DNA of 33,899 nucleotides from Alphaproteobacteria bacterium (GCA_017307275.1 JAFKFK010000051.1:1-33899); one strand, 5' to 3'. Shown: positions 7,442 to 16,120, counted from the first letter of the stretch. Numbers and translations: made by a program. The notes: generated by a model not told the origin, from the sequence alone.

Positions 7442-9148
7442 ATGCCAGAGCACCAGACGCCGCTGATCGCCACTATCGCTGCGGGTCTGATGCTCGCCTT
7501 CATCTTTGGTCTCATTGCCCAACGGCTGCGCGTGCAGCCCCTGGTCGGCTACCTGCTGGCCGGCGTCATGGTTGGCCCCTACACGCCGGGTTTCACGGCC
7601 GACCCCGCTCTCGCCGCCGAGCTGGCCGAGATCGGCGTCATCCTCCTGATGTTCGGCGTCGGGCTCCACTTCTCCCTGAAGGACCTGCTGTCGGTGGCGC
7701 GGATCGCGGTGCCCGGTGCCGTCGGGCAGATTGCCGTGGCCACATTAATGGGCGCCGGCCTCTCCTGGGCACTCGGCTGGAGCCTGCAAGCGGGCTTCGT
7801 CTTCGGATTGACCCTGTCGGTGGCCAGCACCGTGGTCCTGATCCGAGCCCTGCAGGACCGACACATCCTCGACAGTACCCGTGGCCGCATCGCGGTCGGC
7901 TGGCTCGTCGTCGAAGACCTCGCCATGGTGCTGGCGCTGGTGTTGCTGCCGGCGGTCGCGGTCGTCACCGCAGGCGAGGACGTGCCCGCGACCCGCATCG
8001 TTTTCTCCCTGCTGATCACTCTGGCGAAGGTCTCGATCTTCGTGGCTGTGATGCTGATCGTCGGGCGGAGGGTCATTCCCTGGCTGATGCACCACACGGC
8101 GCATACCGGATCGCGTGAGCTGTTCCGGCTCGCCGTCTATGCCATCGCACTTGGCGTCGCCTATGGCGCGGCCAAGCTGTTCGGTGTGTCCTTCGCGCTG
8201 GGCGCCTTCTTTGCCGGGATGGTGCTGGGCGAAAGCGACCTCAGCCAGCAGGCCGCCGAGGAGGCGATCCCACTACGCGACGCCTTCGCCGTCCTGTTCT
8301 TCGTCTCGGTCGGCATGCTGCTCAATCCGGCCGTGTTCATCGAGGCGCCGTTCGCGATGCTGGCGACCGTGGCGATCATCATCGTCGGCAAATCGGCGGC
8401 TGCCTATTTGATCGTGCGTGCCTTTCGCTATCCAAGGTCGACTGCGCTCACCGTGTCCGCCAGCCTGGCGCAGATCGGCGAATTCTCCTTCATCCTGATC
8501 GGGCTCGGCATCGATCTCAAAATGGTACCCAAGGAAGCACGCGACCTCGTGCTGGCCGGCGCCATCATCTCGATCATGTTGAACCCTCTCGTCTTTGCTG
8601 TGTTGGAGAAATGGGAGCGCGACAAGAAGGGGGCTGCCGGCGTCGCGGCGTCGCCCGAACCGCCGACCTCCACCGACGAGGCCGAGGCCGAGGCCGAGAA
8701 CACGCCGGTCATGACCAGCCTCACCGGGCATGACGTCGTTATCGGTTATGGCCGGGTCGGCTCTCTGGTCGGCGCAGGCCTCGTCCGCGATGGCGCAAAG
8801 GTGCTGGTCATCGAAGCCGGCGAAACGGCGTCGACCAAGGCCCGCAACGACGGCGCCGAGATCAGCCGCGGCAATGCCGCCGACCCGGCCGTCCTTGCCG
8901 CCGCAAATCTTGCCGGCGCCCGACGGCTCTATGTTACGATTCCCGAACCTTTCGAGGCAGGCCAGGTGATCCAGCAGGCTCGCCTCGCCAACCCGACGAT
9001 CGATATCCTGGCGCGGGCCCATACCGACGCCGCCGTAGAACATCTCGACAAGCTGGGCGCCAACCTCGTCGTGCTGGGCGAGACCGAGATCGCCCACCGT
9101 ATGCTCGAACGGCCCCGCGGAAACCCTGCCGAGACGCCACCGCCCTGA
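7442..9148 (+). CDS. ybaL: YbaL-type CPA2 cation:proton antiporter with RCK domain
   Basis: A 568-residue inner-membrane protein with an N-terminal Na+/H+-exchanger domain of about 12 hydrophobic segments (residues 5-395), a charged linker rich in Glu/Ala, and a C-terminal RCK/TrkA-N nucleotide-binding domain with the Rossmann motif GYGRVG at 435-440. The first 80 residues follow E. coli YbaL closely (VGYLLAGVMVGPYTPGF, ILLMFGVGLHFSLKDL), and length matches (about 558 in E. coli). It is a putative K+/H+ antiporter of the Kef group. The ATG at 7442 follows GGAGAG. It is divergent from the Bug gene and converges with a glutathione S-transferase gene only 5 bases away. Kef relatives respond to glutathione, but a link here is only suggested by position. 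Confidence 0.93.
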   Translation: MPEHQTPLIATIAAGLMLAFIFGLIAQRLRVQPLVGYLLAGVMVGPYTPGFTADPALAAELAEIGVILLMFGVGLHFSLKDLLSVARIAVPGAVGQIAVATLMGAGLSWALGWSLQAGFVFGLTLSVASTVVLIRALQDRHILDSTRGRIAVGWLVVEDLAMVLALVLLPAVAVVTAGEDVPATRIVFSLLITLAKVSIFVAVMLIVGRRVIPWLMHHTAHTGSRELFRLAVYAIALGVAYGAAKLFGVSFALGAFFAGMVLGESDLSQQAAEEAIPLRDAFAVLFFVSVGMLLNPAVFIEAPFAMLATVAIIIVGKSAAAYLIVRAFRYPRSTALTVSASLAQIGEFSFILIGLGIDLKMVPKEARDLVLAGAIISIMLNPLVFAVLEKWERDKKGAAGVAASPEPPTSTDEAEAEAENTPVMTSLTGHDVVIGYGRVGSLVGAGLVRDGAKVLVIEAGETASTKARNDGAEISRGNAADPAVLAAANLAGARRLYVTIPEPFEAGQVIQQARLANPTIDILARAHTDAAVEHLDKLGANLVVLGETEIAHRMLERPRGNPAETPPP

Positions 9149-9153
9149 GCCGG

Positions 9154-9756
9154 CTAGCCGCTCGTGCGCTGCAGGGCGGGCCGGGCATTGAGTCGCGCGA
9201 CGTAGTCGTCGAAGACCTGCTCGCCCTTCAGCCCCGGCGCGCCGAACATCATGGCCCAGCGAATCTGCGAGCCGACATAGACGTCGGCGGCGCTGAACTT
9301 GTCGCCGAGCAGATAGGGTCCCTTGGCCAGGGCCGTCTTGAAAGCGGCCACGACCTCACCGTAGCTGCCCCAGCCGACGGCCGTCTTTTGCGGCGGCGCC
9401 GGGCGCTTCATCATCTCGTCGAGCAGGGCGGGCTCGAAGCAGCCGGCACCGAAGAACAGCCAGCGATAATAAGTGCCACGCGAGGGATCACCGATTGCCG
9501 GCGCAAGCGCCGCCTGCGGGAAGATATCCGCGAGGTAGGCGATGATCGCCGCCGTTTCCGTCACGACGGTGCCGCGATGCACGATGGTCGGCAGCTTGCC
9601 CATCGGGTTCAGCGCCAGGAAGGACGGCGTCTTGTGCTCTCCCTTCTCGAAGTCGATGGGTACGATGCGATAGGGTGCGCCGGTTTCTTCGAGCATCCAG
9701 TGCACCATCTGCGCCCGTGAGCGCGGATTGTGATAGAAAACAATCTCGTCGGTCAT
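9154..9756 (-). CDS. Glutathione S-transferase family protein
   Basis: A 200-residue cytosolic GST. The thioredoxin-like N-terminal half has the active-site region NPRSRAQ with Ser13 as likely thiol-stabilising residue, the cis-proline at LP (55-56) and the glutathione-binding ETAAI stretch (67-71). The all-helical C-terminal half contains GPYLLGDKFSAADVYV, typical of the family. The start at 9756 follows GGGAGG; a longer frame lacks a GST-like N-terminus. It is divergent (46 bases) from an exported unknown and convergent with ybaL. Substrate not predictable. Confidence 0.92.
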   Translation of the reverse strand: MTDEIVFYHNPRSRAQMVHWMLEETGAPYRIVPIDFEKGEHKTPSFLALNPMGKLPTIVHRGTVVTETAAIIAYLADIFPQAALAPAIGDPSRGTYYRWLFFGAGCFEPALLDEMMKRPAPPQKTAVGWGSYGEVVAAFKTALAKGPYLLGDKFSAADVYVGSQIRWAMMFGAPGLKGEQVFDDYVARLNARPALQRTSG

Positions 9757-9802
9757 GCTGTGCCTCCCTGCGGCGGTCGCAATATGGTGCTTGGAAAGAG
9801 AT

Positions 9803-10429
9803 ATGTCCCGATCGTCGTTTCTTGCCGGCCTTCTCTGTGTCGTCGCCGTGACACCAGCAAGTGCGCAAGCACTGCCAGCACTCGACTGCACGGGGCCATT
9901 TGCCCGCGATGCCAATGAGAGCACCGTTGCTGCTACGTTCGGCGCCGCCAACGTCACGCGCGCGGACATCCCGATTGGGGAAGGCTACACCGAACCCGGC
10001 ATCGTGGTTTTTGCCGGCGACGATGCGAGGCGCATCGACATTCTCTGGCGCGACGCCACGGCACGCGCCCAGCCGGCCACCGTGATCTTCCGCGCTGGCT
10101 CAACCTGGCGCATCGCCATTTCCGGACTACCCGACAAGCCGGTTGCCCTCGGCGCCACGCTGGAGGAGATCGAGGCCATGAACGGCAAGCCGTTCAGCAT
10201 CACCGGATTTGGATGGGATCTTGGCGGCCGCGCCATGGGCTGGCATGACGGCAAACTCGCTCACCCGGTCGGGGGCTGCACGCTGTCTCTGGGTTTCGAC
10301 CATGGACCGAATGCGCCACCCGACGCGCTCGAGAAGGTAAATGGCGACGTCGAATTCCTGTCGTCCGACGCCGCCATGCGCCAGGTGAAGCCGGTGGTGG
10401 TCGAGATGATGCTCAACTGGGAGCCGTAA
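9803..10429 (+). CDS. Exported protein of unknown function
   Basis: A 208-residue secreted protein. The leader MSRSSFLAGLLCVVAVTPASA-Q has a clear signal-peptidase I site, so the mature protein is periplasmic. Cys residues in LDCTGPF and GGCTLSLGF may form one disulphide. Short segments such as GATLEEIEAMNGKPFSITGFGWDLGG look like a small repeat-type fold but I do not recognise the family with certainty. The ATG follows GGAAAG. The gene is divergent from the GST gene and convergent with the zinc-ribbon gene (11-base gap). No function is proposed. Confidence 0.85.
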   Translation: MSRSSFLAGLLCVVAVTPASAQALPALDCTGPFARDANESTVAATFGAANVTRADIPIGEGYTEPGIVVFAGDDARRIDILWRDATARAQPATVIFRAGSTWRIAISGLPDKPVALGATLEEIEAMNGKPFSITGFGWDLGGRAMGWHDGKLAHPVGGCTLSLGFDHGPNAPPDALEKVNGDVEFLSSDAAMRQVKPVVVEMMLNWEP

Positions 10430-10440
10430 GCGGCAGTTCC

Positions 10441-10755
10441 TCAGTGGAACAACCGCCCGAAGAAAGATCCGTGCTTGTTCCCCAAGCCGCGATCGCCATG
10501 GCTACCGTGCTTCGCACCGCGACCATTATCGCGTTGGCTCTCGGGTGCGGAAGCGGGCGATAAGCGCGTGCCGTCGCCCAGGCTGCGTTCGATGATCTTG
10601 TCGAGTTCGCCGCGATCCAGCCAGACACCGCGACACTTCGGGCAGTAATCGATCTCGATGCCCTGACGCTCGCTCATGACCAGATCGACACGGCAGGTCG
10701 GGCAAAGCAGGTTGTGGCCGTTCTCGACCGTACCGGCGTTCGTTACATCTGCCAT
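10441..10755 (-). CDS. TFIIB-type zinc-ribbon protein
   Basis: A 104-residue protein whose N-terminal half is a zf-TFIIB zinc ribbon: two CxxC knuckles (Cys18/Cys21 in CPTC and Cys38/Cys41 in CPKC) with the diagnostic CRGVWLDRGELDKI that follows the second knuckle in this family. The C-terminal half is low-complexity, rich in Gly, His, Arg and Ser, and closes with FFGRLFH. Start follows GGAGAAG. Cytoplasmic; the role of these proteins is poorly known. The upstream region contains a perfect 20-base palindrome, so regulated expression is likely. Confidence 0.9.
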   Translation of the reverse strand: MADVTNAGTVENGHNLLCPTCRVDLVMSERQGIEIDYCPKCRGVWLDRGELDKIIERSLGDGTRLSPASAPESQRDNGRGAKHGSHGDRGLGNKHGSFFGRLFH

Positions 10756-10812
10756 TTTCTTCTCCCGTGTTGCCAGCCACCAATGCGGCCTCGGGAGACA
10801 TCAGATCATCAT

Positions 10813-10854
10813 TTGAACATTTGTTCAATTGAACAAATATATAAATATTGTCAA
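10813..10854 (-). promoter_or_regulatory. AT-rich palindromic operator upstream of the zinc-ribbon gene
   Basis: In this GC-rich genome a 40-base AT-rich block lies 60-100 bases before the zinc-ribbon start. It holds a perfect 20-base palindrome at 10819-10838 (half-site ATTTGTTCAA) and an extra half-site TTGAAC just beside it at 10813-10818. On the minus strand a TTGACA at 10849-10854 would serve as a -35 box and the palindrome would then cover the -10 area, whose match to consensus is weak. The layout is that of a MarR- or TetR-type repressor site; the regulator is not identified. Confidence 0.5.
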
Positions 10855-10868
10855 TCTTCCTCAGCAAG

Positions 10869-10894
10869 AAGGGCGACCCTCGCGGGTCGCCCTT
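10869..10894 (-). terminator. Hairpin terminator after ompA-like gene
   Basis: A perfect 11-base-pair stem (AAGGGCGACCC with GGGTCGCCCTT) closes a 4-base loop, 25 bases after the OmpA-like stop. A long U-run is missing, as is common in GC-rich alphaproteobacteria, so efficiency is uncertain. Confidence 0.65.
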
Positions 10895-10919
10895 GCTCTT
10901 GTTCCAATGCTGCTCGGCT

Positions 10920-11876
10920 TTACTGGACCACGATCTCGACGCGGCGGTTCTGCGGCTCGCGGACGTTCGGGCCGGTCTGAACCAGCAGGCCCTGCTCGCC
11001 ACGGCCGATAACCGCGATGGCCGTCGCCGGCACGCCTTCACGCACCAGAGCGTCCTTCACGGCGTTCGCACGGCGCAGCGACAGCGCCATGTTGTATTGC
11101 TCCGAACCCGACGTATCGGTGTGGCCCGTCGCCGTGATGCGCGCATTGCCCTTGGTCTTGTAGGCTTGTGCGGCCTGGCGGATCGTCCCCAGCGCCTGCT
11201 CGGTGAGGTTCGAGCGATCCCAGTCGAAGAACACCATGTACGACGGTGGGGCTGCGACCGGTGCCGGCGGCGGCGGAGGCGGCGCCGAGGGCGTAACGAA
11301 TTTGTAGGTCACGCCCGCCAGCGCCAGAATGTTCTGGTTCTGGAAGGTCACATTGCCGAACGGGGTGTCCACGCTCGGATTGGTCGTGCCGAAGTAGCGG
11401 CCTTCGATCATAAAGCGCAGCGATTCGTCGACGTTGTAGGCAAGCCCCAACATCGCCTGGTAAGCAAACTGCGTACTGCCCAGCGAGCTGTTGCTGTCGA
11501 CGAAGGCGATACCCGCACCGACGCCGATGTACGGCGTGATCACCGAGGTGGGCATGAAGTCGTACAGCACGTTGACCATGGCATTGAGCTGGCCAACCTT
11601 GCCGTTGATGGCTGTGCCCGGGATGTTGGCGCTGGTTGGTACCTGGCCGTAGCCGACTTCCAACTCGACGCGCGGACCGACGAAGTCGTAACCCGCCTTG
11701 CCGCCGACAGCCCATCCTGTCCATGTCGATGCGTTCGCATTCGAACCGATGAACCAGTCAAGACCGCCGCCGGCCCCGATATAGAAGCCCGGCTGGGCGT
11801 TGATCTGGGCCTGGGCAACCGCCGGAACAACGACCGGCGCCAATGCAAGCACTCCAAGTGTGAGCAGCTTTTTCAT
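10920..11876 (-). CDS. OmpA-family outer-membrane protein
   Basis: A 318-residue precursor with signal peptide MKKLLTLGVLALAPVVVPAVAQA-Q. Residues 27-193 form an eight-strand beta-barrel with alternating aromatic strands (for example FYIGAGGG, YIGVGAGIAF, VTYKF). A proline-rich linker (196-211) joins a periplasmic OmpA/MotB domain (213-318) that binds peptidoglycan; the diaminopimelate-binding pair is visible as Asp254 in GHTDTSG and Arg269 in LSLRRA. Start follows GGGGGAG. The protein tethers the outer membrane to the cell wall. It is monocistronic, with a hairpin downstream, and divergent from the FAD oxidoreductase gene. Confidence 0.92.
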   Translation of the reverse strand: MKKLLTLGVLALAPVVVPAVAQAQINAQPGFYIGAGGGLDWFIGSNANASTWTGWAVGGKAGYDFVGPRVELEVGYGQVPTSANIPGTAINGKVGQLNAMVNVLYDFMPTSVITPYIGVGAGIAFVDSNSSLGSTQFAYQAMLGLAYNVDESLRFMIEGRYFGTTNPSVDTPFGNVTFQNQNILALAGVTYKFVTPSAPPPPPPAPVAAPPSYMVFFDWDRSNLTEQALGTIRQAAQAYKTKGNARITATGHTDTSGSEQYNMALSLRRANAVKDALVREGVPATAIAVIGRGEQGLLVQTGPNVREPQNRRVEIVVQ

Positions 11877-12042
11877 CTGGAACTCCCCCATCGTTGAAGG
11901 AACAAGCCGAGGGGTGAACGGGCATTGCCATGGTTTGGTTGCATTGTTGCCGCCAACGACACACGATTCTCCGAGGTGTGCCATTTGCGTCACAGGGCGA
12001 CCCCACCCTTGCGAAGCAGACAAAAGCCTGTCGGAGAAGCCT

Positions 12043-13296
12043 ATGTCCCCCGAGACGACTTCAGTGGCTGTGATCGGAGCCGGTGTGGTCGGCCTCTCGA
12101 CCGCGCTCTACCTGCTCCGGTCCGGGCAGCGGGTTATCCTTTTCGATCCGCTGCCACCGCCTGGGGGCGCTTCCTTCGGTAATGCCGGCATGATCAGTGC
12201 CGACACGTCCGTGCCAATCGCCTTGCCGGGAATGCTTCCCAAGGTGCCGGGCTGGCTGCTCGATCCCCTCGGACCGTTGGCCGTACGCCCCTCCTACTTC
12301 CCGAAGGCCCTGCCCTGGTTGCTGAAATGGGTCGCCGCAGGCCGCCTGCCGCGCGTACTGGCGATTTCCGATGCCATGCGCGCGCTGCACCGCGATGCCT
12401 TCGCCTGCTGGAAAGAGCTCCTGGGCCCGACCCACTACGCCGATCTGATCCGGCCTGCCGGCCAGGTACACGTGTGGGAGGCCGACAAGGAAACCGAGGG
12501 AGCAGCGCTTGAGCACCGCCTGCGGGAGCGACAGGGCATTCCCAGCCAGACACTCGGCCCCGACGATCTTCGCCAGATGTTTCCCGGTCTCTCGACCGCC
12601 GTGAAGCGAGGTGTCCTCATCCCGGGCAACGGCTACACCGTCAACCCGCAGCGATTGATCCAGACCCTCCAGGCGCTCTTTCTCGAGGCCGGGGGCGTGC
12701 TGTTGCCCGAGAGCGTGATGAAAATCATCCCGTGCGATGGGCGAGCGGGTTACGACGTCATGACTAATGTCGGCTTCCATCGCACCTCGCGGATCGTCGT
12801 CGCCGCAGGCGCTCGCGCCGTCCGGTTGCTGGAACCGCTTGGCATCCGCGTGCCGCTCGAAACGGAGCGCGGCTATCACGTGATGCTGCCGACATCGGGC
12901 TTGTCGCTGACGACGACGATCTCGAACAAGTCGCGATCCTTCGGCGTCACCCCCATGGAGCACGGACTCCGGGTCGCCGGCACGGTGGAGATCGCGGGAC
13001 TGGAAGCGCCGCCGGATGAACGACGGGCCAAGGCGCTGGTCGCGAGCGTCCGCACTATGTTCCCCGGCGTGAATGTCGAAGGCCAGAGCTTCTGGATGGG
13101 CTTCCGCCCTTCCACACCCGACAGCTTGCCGTTCCTGGGAGAAGCGAGATCCTATCCCGGCCTCTTCCTGGCCGTAGGACATGGCCACTTCGGCATGACC
13201 GGCGGGCCGCCCAGCGCCCGCTTGCTCGCCAATATCATTGCCGGAAAGGCCACCGGCCTGGATCCCCAGCCCTACAGGCCACATCGCTTCGGATGA
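12043..13296 (+). CDS. FAD-dependent amino-acid oxidoreductase, DadA-like
   Basis: A 417-residue DAO-family flavoprotein. The FAD dinucleotide motif GAGVVG is at 12-17, followed by an acidic end of the second strand (LFDP) and GGASFGNAGMIS, the stretch that in DadA contacts flavin. The C-terminal GHGHFGMTGGPPSARLLANII is the second FAD-binding segment. Length equals D-amino-acid dehydrogenases that pass electrons to the respiratory chain at the inner face of the membrane. The upstream open frame overlaps the ompA promoter area and has no family match, so the ATG at 12043 (after GGAGAAG) is chosen. Exact substrate unknown; D-amino acids or hydroxy-amino acids are likely. Confidence 0.9.
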   Translation: MSPETTSVAVIGAGVVGLSTALYLLRSGQRVILFDPLPPPGGASFGNAGMISADTSVPIALPGMLPKVPGWLLDPLGPLAVRPSYFPKALPWLLKWVAAGRLPRVLAISDAMRALHRDAFACWKELLGPTHYADLIRPAGQVHVWEADKETEGAALEHRLRERQGIPSQTLGPDDLRQMFPGLSTAVKRGVLIPGNGYTVNPQRLIQTLQALFLEAGGVLLPESVMKIIPCDGRAGYDVMTNVGFHRTSRIVVAAGARAVRLLEPLGIRVPLETERGYHVMLPTSGLSLTTTISNKSRSFGVTPMEHGLRVAGTVEIAGLEAPPDERRAKALVASVRTMFPGVNVEGQSFWMGFRPSTPDSLPFLGEARSYPGLFLAVGHGHFGMTGGPPSARLLANIIAGKATGLDPQPYRPHRFG

Positions 13297-13304
13297 GTGG
13301 CGAC

Positions 13305-14021
13305 CTAGGCGATGAGCTTGCTGGCGAACTTCAGCGCGTCGAGGGCGAAGTGCCGGGCATCCTCGAACAAGGTGGCGAGTTCCAGCGCATAGAGAACCGC
13401 GATGGCACTGAAGGCCCCGGGATGCGAGCTACTCCATCGTACGACCCGGCCGGGCAGAGATGTTCTCAGCAGCGCGCCCCGCAGGCTAACCATCAGGACG
13501 ATGCCAAGAACGGCACCGCCCAGCACATCGCTCGGGTAGTGGAAACCGAGATAGGCGCGCGGCAGGCAGATCACGAGAAGTACCCAGCAGAAGGCCACGA
13601 TCCCGAACGGACGCGACCACGTCCAGATAGGCACCGAGAGCGAGAAGAAGAGCGCCGCGTGGTCGCTGGGGAACGAACTCCACGTCTTCAGCGACTCCGG
13701 ATGTACGCTGAGTGGCGTGTTGAGGCCGAAGGCCGGTGCGTGCAGCGGCCGAGGATGGAAAGGCAAGCCCGTCTGCATCACCCGCACGATCAGGGCGACG
13801 AACAAGGCAGCCAGAGCCGAGGCCACGATCATGCGCCGCAGATCCTCGCGGCGATCGCCACTCACGAACCATATCCAACAATAGGCCGCGAGAAAAACGC
13901 CGCCCTTGAGAACCGCCGAGTCCGCAACGTCGAGGACGAACTGATCCAGCAGTGCGTTACGGCCAGCTGGCTGGTTGATCAGCAGCACCAGCCATTCGTC
14001 CCATCGATTGATCCCAATCAC
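13305..14021 (-). CDS. PAP2-family membrane phosphatase
   Basis: A 238-residue integral membrane phosphatase. The three PAP2 motifs are visible: a PFHPRP segment (Arg-Pro near 91-92), the PSDH motif (118-121, in place of the usual PSGH) and RAYLGFHYPSD with Arg155, His161 and Asp165. About six hydrophobic helices surround them. A GTG at 14021 is preferred because GGAGGT lies 7 bases before it; a TTG at 14042 would add seven residues. Members dephosphorylate undecaprenyl pyrophosphate or phosphatidate-type lipids on the periplasmic face. Convergent with the FAD oxidoreductase (8-base gap). Confidence 0.88.
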   Translation of the reverse strand: MIGINRWDEWLVLLINQPAGRNALLDQFVLDVADSAVLKGGVFLAAYCWIWFVSGDRREDLRRMIVASALAALFVALIVRVMQTGLPFHPRPLHAPAFGLNTPLSVHPESLKTWSSFPSDHAALFFSLSVPIWTWSRPFGIVAFCWVLLVICLPRAYLGFHYPSDVLGGAVLGIVLMVSLRGALLRTSLPGRVVRWSSSHPGAFSAIAVLYALELATLFEDARHFALDALKFASKLIA

Positions 14022-14099
14022 GGGCGGCACCTCCGCCGCCAACCTTAATGTTCGTCAAACCGCAACAATGGTGACCTTGCTGTGGCCCTTGGCATGAAT

Positions 14100-14465
14100 T
14101 CAGGCACGACGCAGATCGAGATTGGTCCCCTGCCACACGCAACCCAGTTCGTTGCTCGTCACCTTGAGGACGCGCTCGCGGCCGTTGTTGACGAATGAGA
14201 AGACCATCATGCTGTTGCCGACTTTGGCGGTGCCGCCGAACACGCCGTCGGCCCCCTTCCGGAGAGTAACCGCAGTCACCCCTGAAACTGTGGCCATGGT
14301 CCGCGCTTCGGCGACCGACCACTTCTTGTTGTTGAAAGTGGTGTTCCCGGACGTACAGGCAGGGTGGTTCCTGGGTGATGGCGTCAGCGTGAACGGGATG
14401 CTTTGCGCAGCCAAAGGAGAGGCGATCCCGAGAAGAGCGACGGTCATTGCAATCATTCGGCGCAT
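14100..14465 (-). CDS. Small exported protein of unknown function
   Basis: A 121-residue precursor; leader MRRMIAMTVALLGIASPLAAQ and a mature domain of about 100 residues. One Cys in HPACTSG and one in LGCVWQ could form a disulphide. The sequence VSGVTAVTLRKGADGVFGGTAKV suggests a beta-rich fold. Start at 14465 follows a G-run; a longer open frame has no leader. It precedes the PAP2 gene on the same strand (78 bases) and is divergent from yggS. Family not recognised. Confidence 0.75.
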   Translation of the reverse strand: MRRMIAMTVALLGIASPLAAQSIPFTLTPSPRNHPACTSGNTTFNNKKWSVAEARTMATVSGVTAVTLRKGADGVFGGTAKVGNSMMVFSFVNNGRERVLKVTSNELGCVWQGTNLDLRRA

Positions 14466-14753
14466 TGCAGCCCCCCGCTGCCGAAAGCCAGACGGCAGCC
14501 TGCCACGACGCTTGCCGCAAAGGCAATGCATCGCAATCCGAAGTACCGGCCAGGAACTCAACCTGTCCGCCGTGGGCGACGCGGCACCGGGGGCCACGAT
14601 CATCGCATTGCCGGGGCGCTTGCATTACCCTCTGGGGGCAGCTTTCGCGGGCGTTGCAAACTGGACCATATCGAATCTTTGAAACTGGACGTTCCTCGCG
14701 ATCCGGTCTCGGACTAATCAAGACTGAAGCTAAGAGGATTTCCGAGACCCATC

Positions 14754-15539
14754 ATGGTTCAGAGACCGGCACCCGAACTATCCGTCGAAGACATCGAGCG
14801 TTTCGGCCCCGACCCGCTCGGCTCGTTCAAGGCCAACCTCGCCAAGGTCGAGGAACGCATCGCGCGGGCCTGCGAACGTGCAGGGCGCGATCGCGCTGCA
14901 GTCCGGCTGCTACCTGTCACGAAGACGGTACCGGCGCATGTCCTGCGTTTCGCCTTTGCCGCCGGCATCCAGTCTTTCGGCGAAAACAAGATCCAGGAAG
15001 CACAAGGCAAGCGGGAGGCGCTGGCCGACCTGGCGATCGACTGGAGCATCATCGGCCACCTGCAGACCAACAAGGTGAAGTATCTGACGCGCTTTGCTCG
15101 CGAGTTCCATGCACTCGACAGCCTGCGTCTCGCCGATCTCCTCAACAAACGCCTGGAGCAGGAGGATCGCTTCCTCGACGTCTATGTCCAGGTCAACACA
15201 TCGGACGAGGAGAGCAAGTATGGCCTGCCGCCGAACGCACTCCTGCCCTTCGTCGACTCGCTCGATCAGTTCCCGCGTCTCAAGCCAAGGGGCCTGATGA
15301 CCCTGGCGCTGCTCAGCGCCGACATGGACAAAGTCCGCCCCTGCTTCGGCCTGCTGCGCCGCTTGCGCGACGAGGCCGTGAAGCGCAACCCCGCACTCAC
15401 CGAACTCTCGATGGGCATGTCGGGGGACTTCGAGGAAGCGATCGAGGAAGGCGCCGATGTCGTGCGCGTCGGCCAGGCTATCTTCGGCAAGCGCCCAACG
15501 CCCGACGGCCACTACTGGCCGGGCTTGATATCGACGTGA
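14754..15539 (+). CDS. yggS: YggS/PLPBP-family pyridoxal phosphate homeostasis protein
   Basis: A 261-residue single-domain TIM-barrel PLP-binding protein related to the N-terminal domain of alanine racemase, cytosolic, which controls free PLP and amino-acid balance. The Schiff-base lysine is Lys57 in LLPVTKTVP; FGENKIQEA, HLQTNKVKYL and SMGMSGDFEEAI...RVGQAIFG are the family signatures, the last binding the PLP phosphate. An N-terminal extension of about 20 residues precedes the usual start. It is followed by two GC-rich hairpins. Confidence 0.95.
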   Translation: MVQRPAPELSVEDIERFGPDPLGSFKANLAKVEERIARACERAGRDRAAVRLLPVTKTVPAHVLRFAFAAGIQSFGENKIQEAQGKREALADLAIDWSIIGHLQTNKVKYLTRFAREFHALDSLRLADLLNKRLEQEDRFLDVYVQVNTSDEESKYGLPPNALLPFVDSLDQFPRLKPRGLMTLALLSADMDKVRPCFGLLRRLRDEAVKRNPALTELSMGMSGDFEEAIEEGADVVRVGQAIFGKRPTPDGHYWPGLIST

Positions 15540-15546
15540 CCCTTCT

Positions 15547-15608
15547 TCGGGGCATGCGCCCATGCCGGCGCCTGCCCCGAAAAAGTGAGGCCCGTGGAAA
15601 CGGGCCTC
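15547..15608 (+). terminator. Two hairpins downstream of yggS
   Basis: First stem TCGGGGCA (15547-15554) pairs with TGCCCCGA (15573-15580); second stem GAGGCCCG (15587-15594) pairs with CGGGCCTC (15601-15608) around a 6-base loop. There is no U-run, so one or both may act as Rho-independent-like terminators or as RNA ends. The rest of 15609-15825 holds no gene that I can support. Confidence 0.45.
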
Positions 15609-15825
15609 GAGGGTTGGGGACGTAGCCTCGATCTTGCCAACCTGGGGGAGAAGGCGCTGACCGAGGTACGCACTCAATGCGCGCCATGCTGGAAGGTTCC
15701 ATCCCTCTTCGCTCAGTTTTTCGAACCTCGCTCGGCCAGCACAGATAGCCAGAACATGAGGGGGAAGAGCATGCAAAGTCAGCCCCTCCCCTCCTCTTGT
15801 GCTCCATGAGCCACCGATCGCGGGG

Positions 15826-16008
15826 CTAGTAACGAGCGGGCGTCGTAACGGTCGTCGTCGTGACCGGGGTTGGAGAGTACGGGTCGTTATAGACGGTCGT
15901 GGTTCGCTGGGTGGTCGGGGCCGGCGGCGCTTGCACCGTCTCGTGCCTTACCGAACAGCCTGCCATCAGAACCGCCAGAGCCAACGCCGTGAACGGGACG
16001 ATCTTCAT
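15826..16008 (-). CDS. Small Thr/Pro-rich lipoprotein
   Basis: A 60-residue lipoprotein with leader MKIVPFTALALAVLMAGC (lipobox LMAGC, Cys18) and a perfect AAAGGAGG ribosome site. The mature 43 residues are low-complexity, rich in Thr, Pro and Val (TTTVYNDPYSPTPVT and a closing VTTTTVTTPARY). It resembles small surface lipoproteins of many alphaproteobacteria but cannot be assigned a function. Its leader region contains a long inverted repeat at 16042-16120. Confidence 0.85.
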   Translation of the reverse strand: MKIVPFTALALAVLMAGCSVRHETVQAPPAPTTQRTTTVYNDPYSPTPVTTTTVTTPARY

Positions 16009-16041
16009 GCGCGACCTCCTTTGAAGCTTTGCTGAACAAAG

Positions 16042-16120
16042 GCAGAAACGCCGCTTGTCCGAAGTCTGTTCCTCGACGATCGCCTTTCTGGGCCGCCACC
16101 TCGTCCCGAGGCGTTTCTGC
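16042..16120. repeat. 11-base inverted repeat with 57-base spacer
   Basis: GCAGAAACGCC at 16042-16052 is the exact reverse complement of GGCGTTTCTGC at 16110-16120. It lies 34 bases or more upstream of the small lipoprotein start and could fold as a leader structure or small RNA. No U-run follows either arm. Confidence 0.5.

Noticed and set aside
14466..14753. Possible gene remnant between the small exported protein and yggS
   Set aside because: A frame reading LSAVGDAAPGATIIALPG was examined but has no start or family match; the region is treated as a divergent intergenic gap.
15478..15807. Minus-strand frame in the gap after yggS
   Set aside because: It runs into yggS, has Arg/Pro/Ser-rich composition and no start context; the gap is better explained by two hairpins.
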